Part shown: positions 1 through 6,745 of the stretch, piece after piece | How positions within the stretch are numbered: the first letter of the stretch is position 1 | Layout: every line of letters starts with the position of its first letter | Source of the DNA: Christensenella sp. UBA3770 | GTDB taxonomy: Bacteria > Bacillota > Clostridia > Christensenellales > CAG-1252 | Length of the DNA stretch: 52,087 bases | Assembly (NCBI GenBank): GCA_002371075.1 | Contig: DFFS01000080.1 | Coordinates: forward strand, 1 to 52,087 | Direction: 5' to 3' | Notes under the pieces: generated by a model | Databases searched by the model: none | Told to the model about the DNA's origin: nothing | What the model saw: the letters and a program-made list of their open reading frames with translations, nothing else | Made by a program: the position numbers and the translations under genes

Positions 1-156
1 GTTTTTGGCGTAAAGATAGTCGTTTTCCTCTTTGAGCCGATGAATTCTGTCTTCCAACTCGCGCACTTTGCTTTCCTGAAACTCCGTTGTCTTATGCAAG
101 TAGGCGTCTACCTCTTTTTTGTCGTATCCTCTGAGTGCGGTTTTGAATTTTCCCAT
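1..156 (-). CDS. DivIVA-domain protein, N-terminal part (truncated by window edge)
   Basis: The first 52 residues are visible; the rest lies beyond position 1. The protein opens MGKFKTALRGYDKKEVDAYL, the classic DivIVA/GpsB/Wag31 N-terminal signature (hydrophobic-basic start, then G-Y-D-xx-E-V-D-x-Y/F-L), followed by a heptad-rich stretch that fits the coiled coil. In this family the N-terminus binds negatively curved membrane and the coiled coil oligomerises to place division or cell-wall enzymes. A good Shine-Dalgarno (GAGGT, 7 nt ahead) supports the ATG at 154-156. The end is missing, so DivIVA proper, GpsB and other DivIVA-domain proteins cannot be told apart. Confidence 0.85.
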   Translation of the reverse strand, partial: MGKFKTALRGYDKKEVDAYLHKTTEFQESKVRELEDRIHRLKEENDYLYAKN

Positions 157-245
157 AGCTTTTACCTCGTGATCAGTGTAAGGCATTCCGTAGGGGAAAA
201 GAAGGGGAAATTGACACTTTGCAAGATGTTTTTTGTCTTATGTTG

Positions 246-1361
246 TCATCGCGTTAAAAAGTCTTTTATCGCAAATGCCAGCCGCTTTGCCTGCCGCATC
301 GTGTTGTTCGCTCCGACGCTTACTCGAACAAGCCCCTCCTTTTCCGTTTTGAGAGCTTTGTGAATGAGCGGCGCACAATGCAATCCCGCTCTGACGGCAA
401 TGCCGTATTCTTGGCTGAGGACGTCTGCCACCGTTTGACTGTCCCATGCGGGCAGGCGGAAGGTGATCAGCGGGCTTCCCGCCACGGAATAGAGGGGTAC
501 GCCTGCGTTTTTAAGCTCTTCGTGCAAGTAAAAGGATATCTCGGCGCATTTAGCATTGATCTTTGCAAAGTGTTTTTCCGTCCAAAGCAGCCCCGGTTCC
601 AACGCGGCGATGGCGGGGAGGTTTAACGTCCCCGATTCCAAACTTTCGGGCGGGTCTTTGGGTTGGTAGGGGTTTGCGCTTTCCGTCCCCGTGCCGCCGT
701 ACATCAACGGATTGATCAATATTCGTTTTGAAAAGACCAAAAAGCCGCATCCCATAATACCGTGCACCCCTTTGTGCGCTGCACCGCACAGCATATCGAT
801 GCCCATTTTGTCAAAAGAGATCGGGATGTGCCCTAAGCCCTGTGCGCCGTCCACAAGAAAATATATGCCTGATTTTGCGCAAACTTCGCCGATCTCGGCA
901 AGCGGCGGCGTAAATCCGGTAACGTTGCTCATAGCCGTAATCACGACAAGTTTTGTCTTGTCCGAAATTGCAGCGGCAACGTCTTCGGCGGTGATCGTTC
1001 CGTTTTTTTCTCCGATCACCGTTAAATCGATCAATCCTTCCTTTTGCAACATAAAAAGAGGGCGAAGAACGGAGTTGTGCTCCAATACGCTCGTCACAAC
1101 GTGCGCGCCCGGGGTCATAGTCCCCAAAACGGCAAGGTTTAATGCTTCGGTGCAGTTTTTCGTAAAGGCGACGTTCGCTCGTTTTGCGTCAACGAAACGC
1201 AGGACGGCGTTTCTTGCGCGCTCGACGGTTATAGCCGCTTTTATTGCGTCGTTGTGGCTGGCTCTGCCCGGATTGGCGCTGTTGCAAATGGCGTCAAGCG
1301 TTGCTTTTTTGACCGCGCGCGGCTTGAATCTTGAAGTGGCGGCGTTGTCGAAATAGATCAT
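246..1361 (-). CDS. Cysteine desulfurase family protein (class V aminotransferase fold)
   Basis: PLP enzyme expected to release sulfur from cysteine as an enzyme-bound persulfide for Fe-S clusters, thiolated tRNA or other sulfur-requiring steps. The N-terminus reads YFDNAATS, the PLP lysine is K197 in AAHKGVHG, and the catalytic cysteine is C329 in RAGLHCAP, an arrangement like the IscS/SufS-related family common in Clostridia beside DUF3343 genes. The reading frame also has a GTG two codons upstream, but the AGGAG motif is 8 nt from the ATG at 1361 and only 2 nt from that GTG, so the ATG is chosen (371 residues). It diverges from the DUF3343 gene, separated by 79 bp holding an inverted repeat. 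The sulfur acceptor is unknown; selenocysteine lyase activity is possible. Confidence 0.9.
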   Translation of the reverse strand: MIYFDNAATSRFKPRAVKKATLDAICNSANPGRASHNDAIKAAITVERARNAVLRFVDAKRANVAFTKNCTEALNLAVLGTMTPGAHVVTSVLEHNSVLRPLFMLQKEGLIDLTVIGEKNGTITAEDVAAAISDKTKLVVITAMSNVTGFTPPLAEIGEVCAKSGIYFLVDGAQGLGHIPISFDKMGIDMLCGAAHKGVHGIMGCGFLVFSKRILINPLMYGGTGTESANPYQPKDPPESLESGTLNLPAIAALEPGLLWTEKHFAKINAKCAEISFYLHEELKNAGVPLYSVAGSPLITFRLPAWDSQTVADVLSQEYGIAVRAGLHCAPLIHKALKTEKEGLVRVSVGANNTMRQAKRLAFAIKDFLTR

Positions 1362-1440
1362 TTTCACATCTCCTTTCAGCGGTTTAATATATTATATTGA
1401 ACGCAATGAATTTGCGTTCTTACTACAAAGGAGAAAGCAT
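1362..1440. promoter_or_regulatory. Divergent promoter region with a perfect 8-bp inverted repeat
   Basis: The 79 bp between the cysteine desulfurase (minus) and the DUF3343 gene (plus) contain GAACGCAA at 1399-1406 and TTGCGTTC at 1412-1419, perfect arms around a 5-nt centre. A plus-strand promoter TTGAAC (1397-1402), 17 nt, TTACTA (1420-1425) has the palindrome filling its spacer. On the minus strand TATAAT (complement of 1391-1396) is a good -10 but lacks a good -35. The geometry fits an operator for a shared regulator of both genes; the regulator is not identifiable from this window. Confidence 0.55.
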
Positions 1441-1662
1441 ATGAAGTTTTATATCGCGGCGTTTAAGTCAAGAAGGGATGCGCTTTCCTTTGCGGCAACC
1501 GCCTCTCGTTTGGGCGTTCCCGTCAAAGTCGTTGGGACTCCACTGTCGATCGGTTCGGGGTGCGGATTGTCCGTCAAGTTTCCCATAGCGGCGGCAGCCC
1601 GCGCGCAACGTGCGCTTCAGATGGGGGAGTACGCAAGTTTCCTCGGCTTTTTTCAAGGATAA
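1441..1662 (+). CDS. DUF3343 protein (putative Se/S carrier-like)
   Basis: A 73-residue protein with the DUF3343 pattern: an N-terminal beta strand, a helix (RRDALSFAATASRLGVP) and the conserved cysteine motif GSGCGLSVKF near residue 40. Family members are often annotated as putative selenium or sulfur carriers and commonly sit beside cysteine desulfurases, as here (divergent neighbour at 246-1361). The single cysteine could accept a persulfide; this is inference from family and context. A strong AAAGGAG precedes the ATG. It is a single-gene unit, followed by a weak hairpin. Confidence 0.8.
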   Translation: MKFYIAAFKSRRDALSFAATASRLGVPVKVVGTPLSIGSGCGLSVKFPIAAAARAQRALQMGEYASFLGFFQG

Positions 1663-1670
1663 CCAAGTTG

Positions 1671-1692
1671 GCTCGCATTCCCGAGTTTTTTA
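1671..1692 (+). terminator. Weak possible terminator after the DUF3343 gene
   Basis: CTCG and CGAG separated by 6 nt and extended by wobble pairs run into a T6 tract. The stem is short, so termination strength is doubtful. Confidence 0.35.
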
Positions 1693-1702
1693 TGCGAAAT
1701 AA

Positions 1703-1738
1703 TTGAGTAAAACACGTAGATTATGTTATATTTTATAT
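1703..1738 (+). promoter_or_regulatory. Promoter of nth, leaderless type
   Basis: TTGAGT (1703-1708), 18-nt spacer, TATATT (1727-1732), then 6 nt to a GTG at 1739. No Shine-Dalgarno can fit, so the transcript should begin at or next to the start codon. The in-frame TTG at 1703 is the -35 element itself, which argues against the longer reading frame. Confidence 0.65.
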
Positions 1739-2383
1739 GTGAAAGAACTCGAACTGCTAAAAAAACTGAACGATATGCATCCGCAGGCGGAATGCGAGCT
1801 GAACTTTTCCACACCGTATCAGCTGTTGGTGGCGGTCATTTTGTCCGCTCAGTGCACGGATAAGCGCGTCAATCTGGTAACCAAACACCTTTTTGAAAGA
1901 TACGATACCCCCGAAAAGATCCTTTCCTTATCGCAAGAGGGGCTGGAAAAGGAGATCAAAAGTTGCGGGTTTTATCACAACAAAGCAAAAAACATTCTTG
2001 CGGCGACAGAGATACTTGTCAATGAGTTTAACGGTGTCGTCCCGCGTGATCGCGACGTTTTGGAAACCCTTCCCGGCGTTGGCAGAAAGACGGCAAACGT
2101 CGTATATGCCGTTGCGTTTGGCGGAAACGCCATTCCTGTGGATACGCACGTTTTTCGTCTGAGCCATCGGTTGGACCTTTCGTCGCAAAACACACCGTTC
2201 GGGGTGGAAAAGGATCTGATGGCCCGTTTTCCCGAAGAAGAGTGGTCAAAATTGCATCATTTGTTGATCCATCACGGCAGGTACGTTTGCAAGGCGCAGT
2301 CGCCTTGTTGCGGCAACTGTCTTTTGACGGATATGTGCGCATACTATCAACAAAAAAGGAGAGAGAGCAAAGGCTCAAAATAA
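1739..2383 (+). CDS. nth: Endonuclease III (DNA glycosylase/AP lyase)
   Basis: Base-excision repair enzyme that removes oxidised pyrimidines and nicks the abasic site. All hallmarks are present: helix-hairpin-helix LPGVGRKTA with catalytic lysine K117, catalytic aspartate D135 in VDTHVFRLS, and a C-terminal [4Fe-4S] ligand set with spacing C-x6-C-x2-C-x5-C. The start is placed at GTG 1739 because the promoter ends 6 nt upstream and a longer TTG start would fall inside the -35 box; this gives 214 residues, normal for the family. obg begins 3 nt after the stop, so nth leads an nth-obg-yhbY operon. Confidence 0.95.
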   Translation: MKELELLKKLNDMHPQAECELNFSTPYQLLVAVILSAQCTDKRVNLVTKHLFERYDTPEKILSLSQEGLEKEIKSCGFYHNKAKNILAATEILVNEFNGVVPRDRDVLETLPGVGRKTANVVYAVAFGGNAIPVDTHVFRLSHRLDLSSQNTPFGVEKDLMARFPEEEWSKLHHLLIHHGRYVCKAQSPCCGNCLLTDMCAYYQQKRRESKGSK

Positions 2384-2386
2384 GCT

Positions 2387-3646
2387 ATGTTTTTGGATAT
2401 AGTAAACATTTATGCAAAAGCGGGCAACGGCGGCGACGGCAAGGTCAGCTTCCACCGTGAAAAATACGTGATGTGCGGCGGGCCCGACGGCGGCGACGGC
2501 GGCAAGGGCGGCAGCGTCATTTTCGTTGCGGATTCTTCGCTGACCAGTTTGATCGAGTTCAAGTTCAAAAAACACTTCCGCGCGGAAAACGGCGCACCGG
2601 GCGAGGGCGGCAACTGCTTTGGCAAAAATGGGCAGGACATCATCGTCAAAGTGCCTACAGGCACCATCATTCGCGACAAGGAAACGGGCGGTATCATCGC
2701 CGACATGTACGTTGACGGTGAAAAAAAAGTGATCCTGAAAGGGGGCAAGGGCGGCAGAGGAAACGCGCGCTTTGCCACACCCACAAGGCGCACGCCGAGC
2801 TTTGCGGAGCTTGGCGAAGTCACCGTCGAGCGCAACTTGACTTTGGAACTCAAAACAATTGCGGACGTTGGTCTTGTCGGTTTCCCCAACGTTGGGAAAT
2901 CCACGCTCCTTTCCGTTTTGACAAACGCCAAGCCCAAGATCGCAAACTACCATTTTACAACGCTTTCACCCAACCTCGGCGTGATCAAAGCCTTTGACAA
3001 AAGCTACGTGATCGCCGATATCCCGGGGCTCATTGAGGGGGCTGCAAACGGGCTTGGTCTCGGGCATACCTTCCTTCGCCACGTGGAACGCGTTCGCTTG
3101 CTTGTCCACGTAGTGGACATTTCAGGCATCGAAGGGCGTGATCCCGTTGACGATTACCGCGCCATTCGCGAGGAACTAAAGCAGTACAACGAGCGCCTTT
3201 CCGCGCTTCCGGAGATCGTGGTCGCCAACAAAACCGACTTGATCACAGAGGAAGACTCCGTCCTGCGTTTTGAGCAAAAGACGGGTGTTAAGGTGATCCC
3301 CATTTCCGCCGCTGCGTACGACAACATCGACGTACTTGTCAAAAAGATATTTTCCGTTCTCAACGAGTTGCCGCCTGCGGAACCCATGGAATTTGAGCCG
3401 TTTGAGTACGCAAAGAGCGACCCCGATCAGTTTGATGTCAAAAAGCTCAGCGCAGATACGTACGAGGTCACGGGTGGTCTTGTCGAACTCATGATCCGCA
3501 AGGTGGTTTTAAGCGATCACGAAAGTAACAGATTTTTCCAAAACGTCTTAAAGGAAAAGGGAGTCATCGACCGTTTGCACGAGCTTGGCGCAAAGGACGG
3601 CGACACCATCATCGTCGGCGACGTTGAATTTGAATTATGGAATTAG
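2387..3646 (+). CDS. obg: Obg/CgtA GTPase
   Basis: Ribosome-associated GTPase acting in large-subunit assembly and stress signalling. A glycine-rich Obg domain (about residues 1-158, starting MFLDIVNIYAKAG with repeated GGDGG motifs) is followed by a G domain with P-loop GFPNVGKST (from residue 165), DIPGLIEGA (G3) and NKTD (G4), and an Obg C-terminal domain to residue 419. The ATG lies 3 nt after the nth stop with no strong Shine-Dalgarno, so translational coupling is likely. It is followed 13 nt later by yhbY, another ribosome-assembly gene. Confidence 0.96.
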   Translation: MFLDIVNIYAKAGNGGDGKVSFHREKYVMCGGPDGGDGGKGGSVIFVADSSLTSLIEFKFKKHFRAENGAPGEGGNCFGKNGQDIIVKVPTGTIIRDKETGGIIADMYVDGEKKVILKGGKGGRGNARFATPTRRTPSFAELGEVTVERNLTLELKTIADVGLVGFPNVGKSTLLSVLTNAKPKIANYHFTTLSPNLGVIKAFDKSYVIADIPGLIEGAANGLGLGHTFLRHVERVRLLVHVVDISGIEGRDPVDDYRAIREELKQYNERLSALPEIVVANKTDLITEEDSVLRFEQKTGVKVIPISAAAYDNIDVLVKKIFSVLNELPPAEPMEFEPFEYAKSDPDQFDVKKLSADTYEVTGGLVELMIRKVVLSDHESNRFFQNVLKEKGVIDRLHELGAKDGDTIIVGDVEFELWN

Positions 3647-3659
3647 TAGGAGTAAAACT

Positions 3660-3953
3660 ATGACAAGCAAACAAAGAAGCAAATTGATTTCCCTTGCAAT
3701 GAACCTTTCCGCAACCGTGCAGATCGGCAAAAATGGCTTGACCGAAAGCGTGGCGGAGCAGATCAACACCTCACTTGAAGATCATGAGCTGGTCAAGATC
3801 GGGGTTTTGAAGACCGCTGATATCACCGCCAAAGGCATGATCGCAGAGGTCGCCGAAATGGTAGGCGCCGAACCCGTTCAGGCGATCGGCAATAAGATCG
3901 TCCTCTATCGCTATTCGCACAAAGAGGGCATTGAGCACATCAAGCTTGACTGA
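3660..3953 (+). CDS. yhbY: YhbY-family (CRM domain) ribosome assembly RNA-binding protein
   Basis: A 97-residue protein made of one CRS1-YhbY domain: LISLAMNLSATVQIGKNGLT at the N-terminus (the L..A..L.P...IGK.GLT pattern), HELVKIGVLK in the middle, and GNKIVLYRYS at the end. Members bind pre-50S ribosomal RNA. The ATG at 3660 has GTAGGAG 6 nt upstream; longer in-frame extensions would overlap obg heavily and lack a binding site. The stop TGA abuts the stop of the convergent membrane-protein gene in the shared sequence TGATCA. Confidence 0.93.
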   Translation: MTSKQRSKLISLAMNLSATVQIGKNGLTESVAEQINTSLEDHELVKIGVLKTADITAKGMIAEVAEMVGAEPVQAIGNKIVLYRYSHKEGIEHIKLD

Positions 3954-4721
3954 TCATTCTTTGAACAGCTTGTTTTTTCCGTTGCTTCTCTCCGACAAAA
4001 GTATGGTTGCCGTCGCAAGCGCCAGGTTGATAAAACTGAAAACGATATAATAAGTCGTGATCGGGGTAAAGAGCGCAAGCAGGGCAGTCGTAAGCCCCGC
4101 CCAAACGTAATACTTTGCGTTTTCCGCGCGGAGCAGCGTTTTGAAAAGGTTTGAAGCTTTGCCGTTTTTCTTCGGCAAAGCTTCTTTTTGTGGGATCAAA
4201 TCCTTTTTTGACAAATACTTATAAAGGGTAGATGCGTTTACAACGTTGTATTTTTGCGGAATATATTCCGCAACGGCAAGCGCCTTTCTGTCCAAATGGT
4301 TGGTCAGCACGTAGATCTCGTCGCATTGATGTGTTTCCGCAATCCGATAACTCTTGGCAACGTCTTCTTCCGAAAGACTGCCGAATTTGTAGGCGTAATA
4401 CACAAGCGTCCTGACGCCGTCACTCAGCAGGATCGTGTGATCTCCCGCCGTTTCGCACGGATGGTCGGAAAGGGCGCTTTCCACCAGCTCTTTTAAAACG
4501 CAGCTTCCCTTCAAAAGTACGTAACGAATAAAGTTCCTTTTGGATAAAAGATGTTTTGGAGTCTTCGGGCGGATCATCGCGACAAACAAACCGACGGTCG
4601 CAACAAACAGGACGGCGCAAACCAAACTGACAAAAATCGATTTCGTCACGCGAAACGCAACCAAAAAAGATAACAAAAGTCCCGCAAGCGATAATCCGAC
4701 TTTGTCAACCGTCTTTCCCAT
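3954..4721 (-). CDS. Membrane protein of unknown function with a soluble central domain
   Basis: 255 residues. Two predicted membrane segments at about 8-50 and two at about 205-245 flank a soluble domain (about 55-190). That domain has the look of a degenerate Mrr-like nuclease fold: DGVRTLVYYAYKFG (the place of D...[QE]xK), then an alternating stretch with DEIYVLTNHLDRKALAVAEYI and LYKYLSKKDL, similar to the ExxxTn.f...A pattern of Mrr-cat domains. The catalytic [QE]-x-K reads Y-x-K, so activity is doubtful; this is pattern reading only. It has no clear Shine-Dalgarno or promoter, and the start at 4719-4721 is moderately certain. It runs convergent to yhbY and divergent from nadD-yqeK. Confidence 0.7.
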   Translation of the reverse strand: MGKTVDKVGLSLAGLLLSFLVAFRVTKSIFVSLVCAVLFVATVGLFVAMIRPKTPKHLLSKRNFIRYVLLKGSCVLKELVESALSDHPCETAGDHTILLSDGVRTLVYYAYKFGSLSEEDVAKSYRIAETHQCDEIYVLTNHLDRKALAVAEYIPQKYNVVNASTLYKYLSKKDLIPQKEALPKKNGKASNLFKTLLRAENAKYYVWAGLTTALLALFTPITTYYIVFSFINLALATATILLSERSNGKNKLFKE

Positions 4722-4765
4722 ACGGTAAGTTTTGCCGCCAAATCGGTTTTTAGTACGTTTTGTAA

Positions 4766-4800
4766 TTGAATTTCACTTAGAAAAGTATTATACTATTCCT
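4766..4800 (+). promoter_or_regulatory. Promoter of nadD-yqeK, leaderless type
   Basis: TTGAAT (4766-4771), 17 nt, TATACT (4789-4794), then 6 nt (ATTCCT) to ATG 4801. No Shine-Dalgarno is present. Confidence 0.75.
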
Positions 4801-5910
4801 ATGATAGGGATTTTCGGCGGAGCATTCGATCCTCCGCACAAAGAGCACATTCGCATCGCCCAAGCCGTCAAGGAGGAGTTTTCGCTTGAAAACGTGGTGT
4901 TTTTGCCCTCCGGGAATGCGCCGCATAAATGTTTGCAAGCGCCGTTTTCTTTGCGTGTAAAGATGCTGCAAAGCGCTTTGCAGGGAGCTTTTCCGATCGA
5001 TCAGGTCGAAAACACCTTTACCGAAAAAACCTATTCGTATAAAGTTTTGCCTCTCCTTCGTGAAAAGTATGGGGACATCGCGTTTTTGATCGGCGGCGAC
5101 AGCTTACTTGCTTTTGAAAAGTGGTGTCATCCGGAAGAGATTTCAAAGATCTGTCCGTTGATCGTCGTGCCGAGGGGCGAAGACGACCTTGCCCGGCTTT
5201 CCGCCGCGGCGGAAAAGTACGCTCGTCTTTGGGGTGCTAAGATCCTTATTTCCCAAAAGGTTCGCGGCGAAGCGGTTTCCTCCACGATGATCCGCGCCAA
5301 ATGCGCGCTCGGCATGCCCGCGGAAGAGGTTGCCGACGAGGTGATGAACGTCATAAAACAAAACGGATTGTATTCGGAATACGCCGATTACGTTAATAGG
5401 GTCAAGTCGATGTTGCGAGAAACGCGTTGGCGCCATACGTGCGGCGTCGTGCTTGCGGGGCTCAAAATCAACGAAAAAATCGGCTTGCCTTTTGAAAAAG
5501 TCTTTCTCGGTTGTTTGTTGCACGACTGTATGAAGCACACCGATCGTATCAATGATGGTGTGCCGCAAGATACCCGCGGGACCAAGGTTTTGCACGCGTT
5601 TAACGGTGCGGAAGAGGCTCGCCTTGCTTTTGGGATTACGGATACGGAGATCTTGGACGCGATACGTTACCATACGACGGGTAGGGCAAATATGACCACA
5701 CTTGACAAACTGGTTTACACCGCCGATATGGTCGAGGAGCTTACAAGGGACTTTCCCGGGGTGGAAGAGCTTCGCGCCGTCGCGTACGAAGACCTGGACA
5801 AAGGGTTTCTGCTGTGCTTTGAAAAATGCTACGAATCCCTGCTTGAAAGGGGGATCCCCATCTATTATCTGACACTGGATTGCTACAATTGCTATTGTAA
5901 AAAGGAGTAA
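4801..5910 (+). CDS. nadD: NadD-YqeK fusion: nicotinate-nucleotide adenylyltransferase + HD-domain Ap4A hydrolase
   Basis: One 369-residue protein joins two enzymes that are usually adjacent genes. Residues 1 to about 195 are NadD (NaMN to NaAD): GIFGGAFDPPHKEH is the nucleotidyltransferase signature and VSSTMIR the second ATP motif. Residues from about 200 are a YqeK-type HD phosphohydrolase, whose family hydrolyses diadenosine tetraphosphate symmetrically: H212 in RWRHTCG, H241-D242 in LLHDCMK, H291 in YHTTG. The start at 4801 is set by the promoter and by the conserved N-terminus; a longer frame opening near 4732 would run through the promoter. rsfS follows 3 nt after the stop, the common nadD-yqeK-rsfS order. 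Confidence 0.95.
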   Translation: MIGIFGGAFDPPHKEHIRIAQAVKEEFSLENVVFLPSGNAPHKCLQAPFSLRVKMLQSALQGAFPIDQVENTFTEKTYSYKVLPLLREKYGDIAFLIGGDSLLAFEKWCHPEEISKICPLIVVPRGEDDLARLSAAAEKYARLWGAKILISQKVRGEAVSSTMIRAKCALGMPAEEVADEVMNVIKQNGLYSEYADYVNRVKSMLRETRWRHTCGVVLAGLKINEKIGLPFEKVFLGCLLHDCMKHTDRINDGVPQDTRGTKVLHAFNGAEEARLAFGITDTEILDAIRYHTTGRANMTTLDKLVYTADMVEELTRDFPGVEELRAVAYEDLDKGFLLCFEKCYESLLERGIPIYYLTLDCYNCYCKKE

Positions 5911-5913
5911 AAC

Positions 5914-6270
5914 ATGGAAAAGGAGCTTTTGATCAAAAAGATCGTCGCCGTTCTTTCGGACAAAAAGTGCAAAAGCATTTTGTCCATCGACGTTGCGGAT
6001 AAGACGGACGTAACGGAGGCGTACGTCGTTTGTTCGGCAAGAAACCCGTCGCAGGCAAAAGCCGCGTACGAGGAACTGTGCGCCGTTTTGGAAAAACAGG
6101 ACGTTTATACCGCCGGCGTTGACGGGCTTAGAGAGGGCAGATGGATCGTGATGGATTACGGCAAGGTCATCGTGCATATTTTCCACACAAGCCTGCGCGA
6201 CCTGTATCAGTTTGAAAAACTGTGGGGGGATGAAGACGGGGCAAACGTCACCCGTTACGACGAAGAATAG
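5914..6270 (+). CDS. rsfS: Ribosomal silencing factor RsfS
   Basis: 118 residues matching the RsfS/YbeB/Iojap family: a Y-V-V-x-S-x-R core (EAYVVCSARNPSQ), GLREGRWIVMDYGKVIVHIF and RDLYQFEKLWGD near the C-terminus. RsfS binds L14 (uL14) on the 50S subunit and blocks subunit joining when nutrients run short. It begins 3 nt after nadD-yqeK within the same leaderless operon, with AAAAGGAG ahead of the ATG. Confidence 0.96.
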   Translation: MEKELLIKKIVAVLSDKKCKSILSIDVADKTDVTEAYVVCSARNPSQAKAAYEELCAVLEKQDVYTAGVDGLREGRWIVMDYGKVIVHIFHTSLRDLYQFEKLWGDEDGANVTRYDEE

Positions 6271-6298
6271 CTTCTTTGTTTTTGCACATACTGCCGAT

Positions 6299-6655
6299 AT
6301 GAACATTCTTTCTTTGATATCGGCGGTGATGATCTCGGCGGCGCTTCCCACGCCTGTTTGCGGCGTAGAGGGGGTCAAACAGGGCTACGTGTTGGTGCTG
6401 GAAGATCAGGCGGTTGTCGCCGTAATGCCCGACCTGTTTATCGGATACGAAGAAAAGTCGCAAGCACTCCGTCAAGTTGCCGAGAAAATGGGCGAAGAAC
6501 TGGATAAGGACGTGTTTCTAACGGACGATATGCGCGTTTATTTGATCTTGTCACGTATGGCAAAACGCGGATCGGACGACTATGAACGGCAAAAACTTGC
6601 CGCGCGGCTGCCAAAAATCAAAGCATATTGTTACGCCAAAGAGAAGACGGCGTAA
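6299..6655 (+). CDS. Small secreted-type protein, possibly YhcN/YlaJ-like
   Basis: 118 residues from the ATG at 6299. A short hydrophobic N-terminus (NILSLISAVMISAALPTP) with a cysteine at about residue 20 could be a signal or lipoprotein-like segment. The body, with AVVAVMPDLFIGYEEKSQ and a strand-helix-strand rhythm ending VFLTDDMRVYLILSRM, recalls sporulation-linked YhcN/YlaJ proteins, but I do not recognise it firmly. It lies 28 nt after rsfS, has no Shine-Dalgarno, and CATACT lies 6 nt ahead of the ATG without a good -35, so leaderless initiation is possible but weakly supported. A strong terminator follows. Confidence 0.6.
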   Translation: MNILSLISAVMISAALPTPVCGVEGVKQGYVLVLEDQAVVAVMPDLFIGYEEKSQALRQVAEKMGEELDKDVFLTDDMRVYLILSRMAKRGSDDYERQKLAARLPKIKAYCYAKEKTA

Positions 6656-6660
6656 CGCGG

Positions 6661-6684
6661 CGCACCTTTTAGGTGCGTTTTTTT
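6661..6684 (+). terminator. Intrinsic terminator of the nadD-yqeK operon
   Basis: Stem CGCACC / GGTGCG with a short T/A loop, directly followed by a T7 tract. Confidence 0.9.
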
Positions 6685-6700
6685 CTATAAAAGGTTTTTC

Positions 6701-6729
6701 TTGATTCCGACGGACGTTTTCGCTATAAT
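6701..6729 (+). promoter_or_regulatory. Sigma-A promoter of ygiQ
   Basis: TTGATT (6701-6706), 17 nt, TATAAT (6724-6729). Transcription would start about 10 nt before the ATG, leaving just enough room for the CAGGAGA ribosome-binding site. Confidence 0.8.
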
Positions 6730-6745
6730 GTAATCAGGAGAAACT

